A DNA stretch of 14,901 bases, taken from the NCBI GenBank assembly GCA_002315875.1, contig DCIL01000075.1:10575-25475 (forward strand). Direction: 5' to 3'. This document shows positions 13,152 through 14,901 of this stretch, one piece after another (position 1 is the first letter of the stretch; each line of letters begins with the position of its first letter). This DNA is from Verrucomicrobia bacterium UBA1727 (GTDB taxonomy: Bacteria; Verrucomicrobiota; Kiritimatiellia; RFP12; UBA1067). The position numbers and the translations under genes are program-made. The notes under the pieces were generated by a model. It was not told where the DNA came from and searched no databases. It was given only the letters and a program-made list of their open reading frames with translations.

Positions 13152-13906
13152 TGGCTGAGACGGGTGACATGACAGAGCCGGTGATAAAGCTGGAGCATGT
13201 GGACGCGGGGTATCCCGGTGCCACGATTCTCAAGGACGTCTCGTTTGAAATCGTCCGCGGCGAGATCTTCATCCTTCTCGGCGGTTCCGGCTGCGGCAAG
13301 TCGACGGTCATGAAGCACATGATTGGACTCAATCCCGTACTCGCCGGCAAACTGACGCTTTGCGGACTTGAATGGACGCCGAAGACGAGCGCCCAGCTCT
13401 ATCGCAAGATCGGGGTCATGTACCAGTCGGGCGCGCTCTTCGGTTCGATGACGTGTCTTGAGAACATCCTGCTGCCTCTCGAGGAGTTCACTCCGCTCAA
13501 GAAAAACGAGCGCATCGAGAAGGCGATGGCGCTTTTGAAGGATGTCGAACTTTCCGATGCCGCGGAGAAGATGCCGTCCGAAATCTCCGGCGGCATGCGC
13601 AAGCGCGTGGCGATTGCCCGCGCGATGGCGCTCGATCCCGAGGTCGTATTTCTCGACGAACCGTCCGCGGGACTCGACCCGATCACCTCGTCCGCCCTCG
13701 ATGATCTGATTCTCAAGCTTCGCGCCGACAAGTCCATGACCTTCGTGGTCGTCACTCACGAGTTGCCGAGCATCTTCAAGATCGCCGACCGCGCGGCGAT
13801 GTTCGACAAGGCGCGTCAAGGCATGATCGCGCTCGGTGCACCGCAGGTCCTGAAGGATACGGCGGACGACGCCTTCGTCAAAAAGTTCTTCAACAGAGGG
13901 GAGTAA
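13151..13906 (+). CDS. mlaF: MlaF-type ATP-binding protein
   Basis: This is a 251-residue ABC ATPase that powers the MlaE permease. All motifs are present: Walker A GGSGCGKST (residues 44-52), Q-loop MYQSGALF, signature SGGMRKR (146-152), Walker B VVFLDEP with Asp169 and Glu170, D-loop SAGLDP and switch His203 (VVVTHEL). The GMRKR form of the signature and the QSGALFGSMT segment are typical of MlaF. The start at 13151 overlaps the MlaE stop codon. ATG 13169 is an alternative that would drop six residues. No MlaB (STAS) gene follows, unlike in E. coli. Confidence 0.94.
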   Translation: MAETGDMTEPVIKLEHVDAGYPGATILKDVSFEIVRGEIFILLGGSGCGKSTVMKHMIGLNPVLAGKLTLCGLEWTPKTSAQLYRKIGVMYQSGALFGSMTCLENILLPLEEFTPLKKNERIEKAMALLKDVELSDAAEKMPSEISGGMRKRVAIARAMALDPEVVFLDEPSAGLDPITSSALDDLILKLRADKSMTFVVVTHELPSIFKIADRAAMFDKARQGMIALGAPQVLKDTADDAFVKKFFNRGE

Positions 13907-13909
13907 AAC

Positions 13910-14689
13910 ATGGCCAACAGCAACCACGCTTCCTATTCCAAAATCGGTTTCACCATCTTCATCGGCATTCTCGCCATCGTCGCGCTGCTCATCTATCTCG
14001 GCGGCATTTCCGACGACCGCAACTTCGTCTTCACCGAGACGTATTGCGTGAAGTCGGTGAGCGGACTTTCCGTCGGCTCCCCCGTCAATTTCCGCGGCGT
14101 CAAGCTCGGCCAGGTTCGCGAGATATCCTTCGTCGGCATCGACTATGATAACGTGCCGATCGAGGACGCTTCGAAGATCCGTGTGGTGATGGCGATCCGC
14201 CGCAAGCTCGTCGGATTTGACAAGGATGATCGGGAGATGGAGCAGATGATGCGCAGATACGCGGAGCACGGGCTTCGCGCCACGGTGACCGCGAGCGGCA
14301 TCACCGGACTTTCCCGCATCGAGCTCGACATCGATCCCGAGACGAACGCGGTGGATCGGCTCAACTGGACTCCTAAGTACGTGTACATTCCGTCCAAGGT
14401 GTCGCTTCTGGACAGCTTCTCGGATTCCGCGACCAAGGTGATGAACCACATCAACAAGATGGACATCAACACCGCCTGGTCGAACGTCAATGCTTCGGTA
14501 TCCGCTCTCGCCCGCGCCACCGAAGGCGTGAAGGTGATGATCAACAGCAATCAACCGGAGATCGAGCGCGTCATCGAAGATCTCGCCGAGGCGTCCGCCG
14601 CGCTGCGGGAGACCTCGTCGGAGATTCGCCGCAATCCATCGCTGCTCATTCGCGAGCGGCGACTCGAACCCATTTCTGAAACTGAATAA
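13910..14689 (+). CDS. mlaD: MlaD-type MCE-domain lipid-binding protein
   Basis: This 259-residue protein is anchored in the inner membrane by one helix (IGFTIFIGILAIVALLIYLG, residues about 12-31) and has an MCE domain facing the periplasm. MCE features include YCVKSVSGLSVGSPVNFRGV, KLGQVREISFV and GLRATVTASGITGLSRIELD. MlaD forms a hexameric ring with a hydrophobic pore that receives lipid from MlaFE. The C-terminal region from about 160 is helical (NVNASVSALARATEGV ... DLAEASAALRETSSEIRRNP) and longer than in E. coli MlaD (183), which may extend the pore as in other MCE proteins. It sits 3 bases after MlaF, with GAGGGGAG just before the start. No MlaC follows. Confidence 0.93.
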   Translation: MANSNHASYSKIGFTIFIGILAIVALLIYLGGISDDRNFVFTETYCVKSVSGLSVGSPVNFRGVKLGQVREISFVGIDYDNVPIEDASKIRVVMAIRRKLVGFDKDDREMEQMMRRYAEHGLRATVTASGITGLSRIELDIDPETNAVDRLNWTPKYVYIPSKVSLLDSFSDSATKVMNHINKMDINTAWSNVNASVSALARATEGVKVMINSNQPEIERVIEDLAEASAALRETSSEIRRNPSLLIRERRLEPISETE

Positions 14690-14697
14690 CAGGTAAA

Positions 14698-14901
14698 ATG
14701 AAAATTTGGAACAGTGAAAAGGAAACCCTGTCGCGGGACGAATACGCGGCAATTCAACTTTCGGGATTGAAAAAATCGCTGGCCCGCGTTTGGACCAACG
14801 AATTCTATCGTGAGCGTCTAAAGGCGGGCGGTGTTGCTTCGCCAGAGGATGTGAAATCTCTCGACGACCTTCAGAATCTGCCGTTCTTCACCAAGGAGGA
14901 T
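14698..14901 (+). CDS. Phenylacetate-CoA-ligase-type (PaaK) protein, N-terminal part (3' end outside window)
   Basis: The first 68 codons are visible. The start MKIWNSEKETLSRDEYAAIQ, followed by LKKSLARVWTNEFYRERL, SLDDLQNLPFFTKED at the window end, matches the N-terminus of PaaK-like adenylate-forming ligases, which activate aryl acids such as phenylacetate with CoA. The catalytic core is outside the window, so the substrate cannot be judged. AGG at 14691-14693 is a weak ribosome binding site. The gene is 8 bases after mlaD and may be read from the same transcript. A role in aromatic amino acid fermentation products is possible but inferred. Confidence 0.85.
   Translation, partial: MKIWNSEKETLSRDEYAAIQLSGLKKSLARVWTNEFYRERLKAGGVASPEDVKSLDDLQNLPFFTKED

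Noticed and set aside
13133..14752. Open frame of 539 codons on the - strand opposite mlaF and mlaD
   Set aside because: It spans the junctions of three confirmed + strand genes, is rich in charged residues with no domain pattern, and is a codon-bias shadow.
1..14901. CRISPR array, transposase or integrase, prophage genes
   Set aside because: No spaced palindromic repeats, inverted terminal repeats or recombinase genes were seen. The two tRNA genes are not flanked by an integrase or a duplicated tRNA end.

Overview
This is a GC-rich, gene-dense bacterial window with almost every gene on the + strand. Nothing in it is clearly mobile. It encodes signal peptidase I and II export signals, several predicted lipoproteins, an Mla-type lipid-transport module, an LpoB-like peptidoglycan synthase activator, an electron transfer flavoprotein and a GH106-like rhamnosidase domain. 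Together these indicate a diderm (Gram-negative-type) anaerobe that degrades polysaccharides. A Kiritimatiellota/Verrucomicrobiota/Lentisphaerota relative is my best guess. That is an inference from gene content, because the window has no phylogenetic marker strong enough to settle it.

Layout. (1) 1-547: the C-terminal FAD-binding half of an ETF alpha subunit, cut by the window edge. (2) 569-5687: two closely spaced genes for carbohydrate processing. The first is an arabinose/fucose-isomerase-like protein that unusually carries a lipoprotein signal. The second is a 1196-residue protein joining a GH106-like glycosidase to a CehA/McbA-type PHP metallohydrolase domain. (3) 5694-10665: a likely single transcription unit from an extended -10 promoter. 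It encodes a small secreted repeat protein, a CsgG/PEGA-like protein, a COG3014-like lipoprotein, a YcfL-like lipoprotein, LpoB, a zinc-ribbon/coiled-coil protein and a CDP-alcohol phosphatidyltransferase. (4) 10674-11796: tRNA-Pro(CGG), an exported zinc amidase with a Pro/Lys-rich tail, and an oppositely oriented tRNA with a Thr anticodon (TGT) and a long, class-II-like variable arm. (5) 11801-14689: a PqiC-like auxiliary lipoprotein followed by MlaE, MlaF and MlaD. The lipoprotein appears to be read from a leaderless mRNA. (6) 14698-14901: the start of a phenylacetate-CoA-ligase-type (PaaK) gene, cut by the window end.

Regions 3 to 5 read as an envelope-maintenance district: activation of peptidoglycan synthesis (LpoB cassette), phospholipid head-group synthesis, peptidoglycan cleavage (amidase) and inter-membrane lipid traffic (Mla). 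Region 2 looks like a separate sugar-degradation pair. No stretch longer than about 75 bases lacks a gene or a recognisable signal, and I saw no convincing intrinsic terminator.
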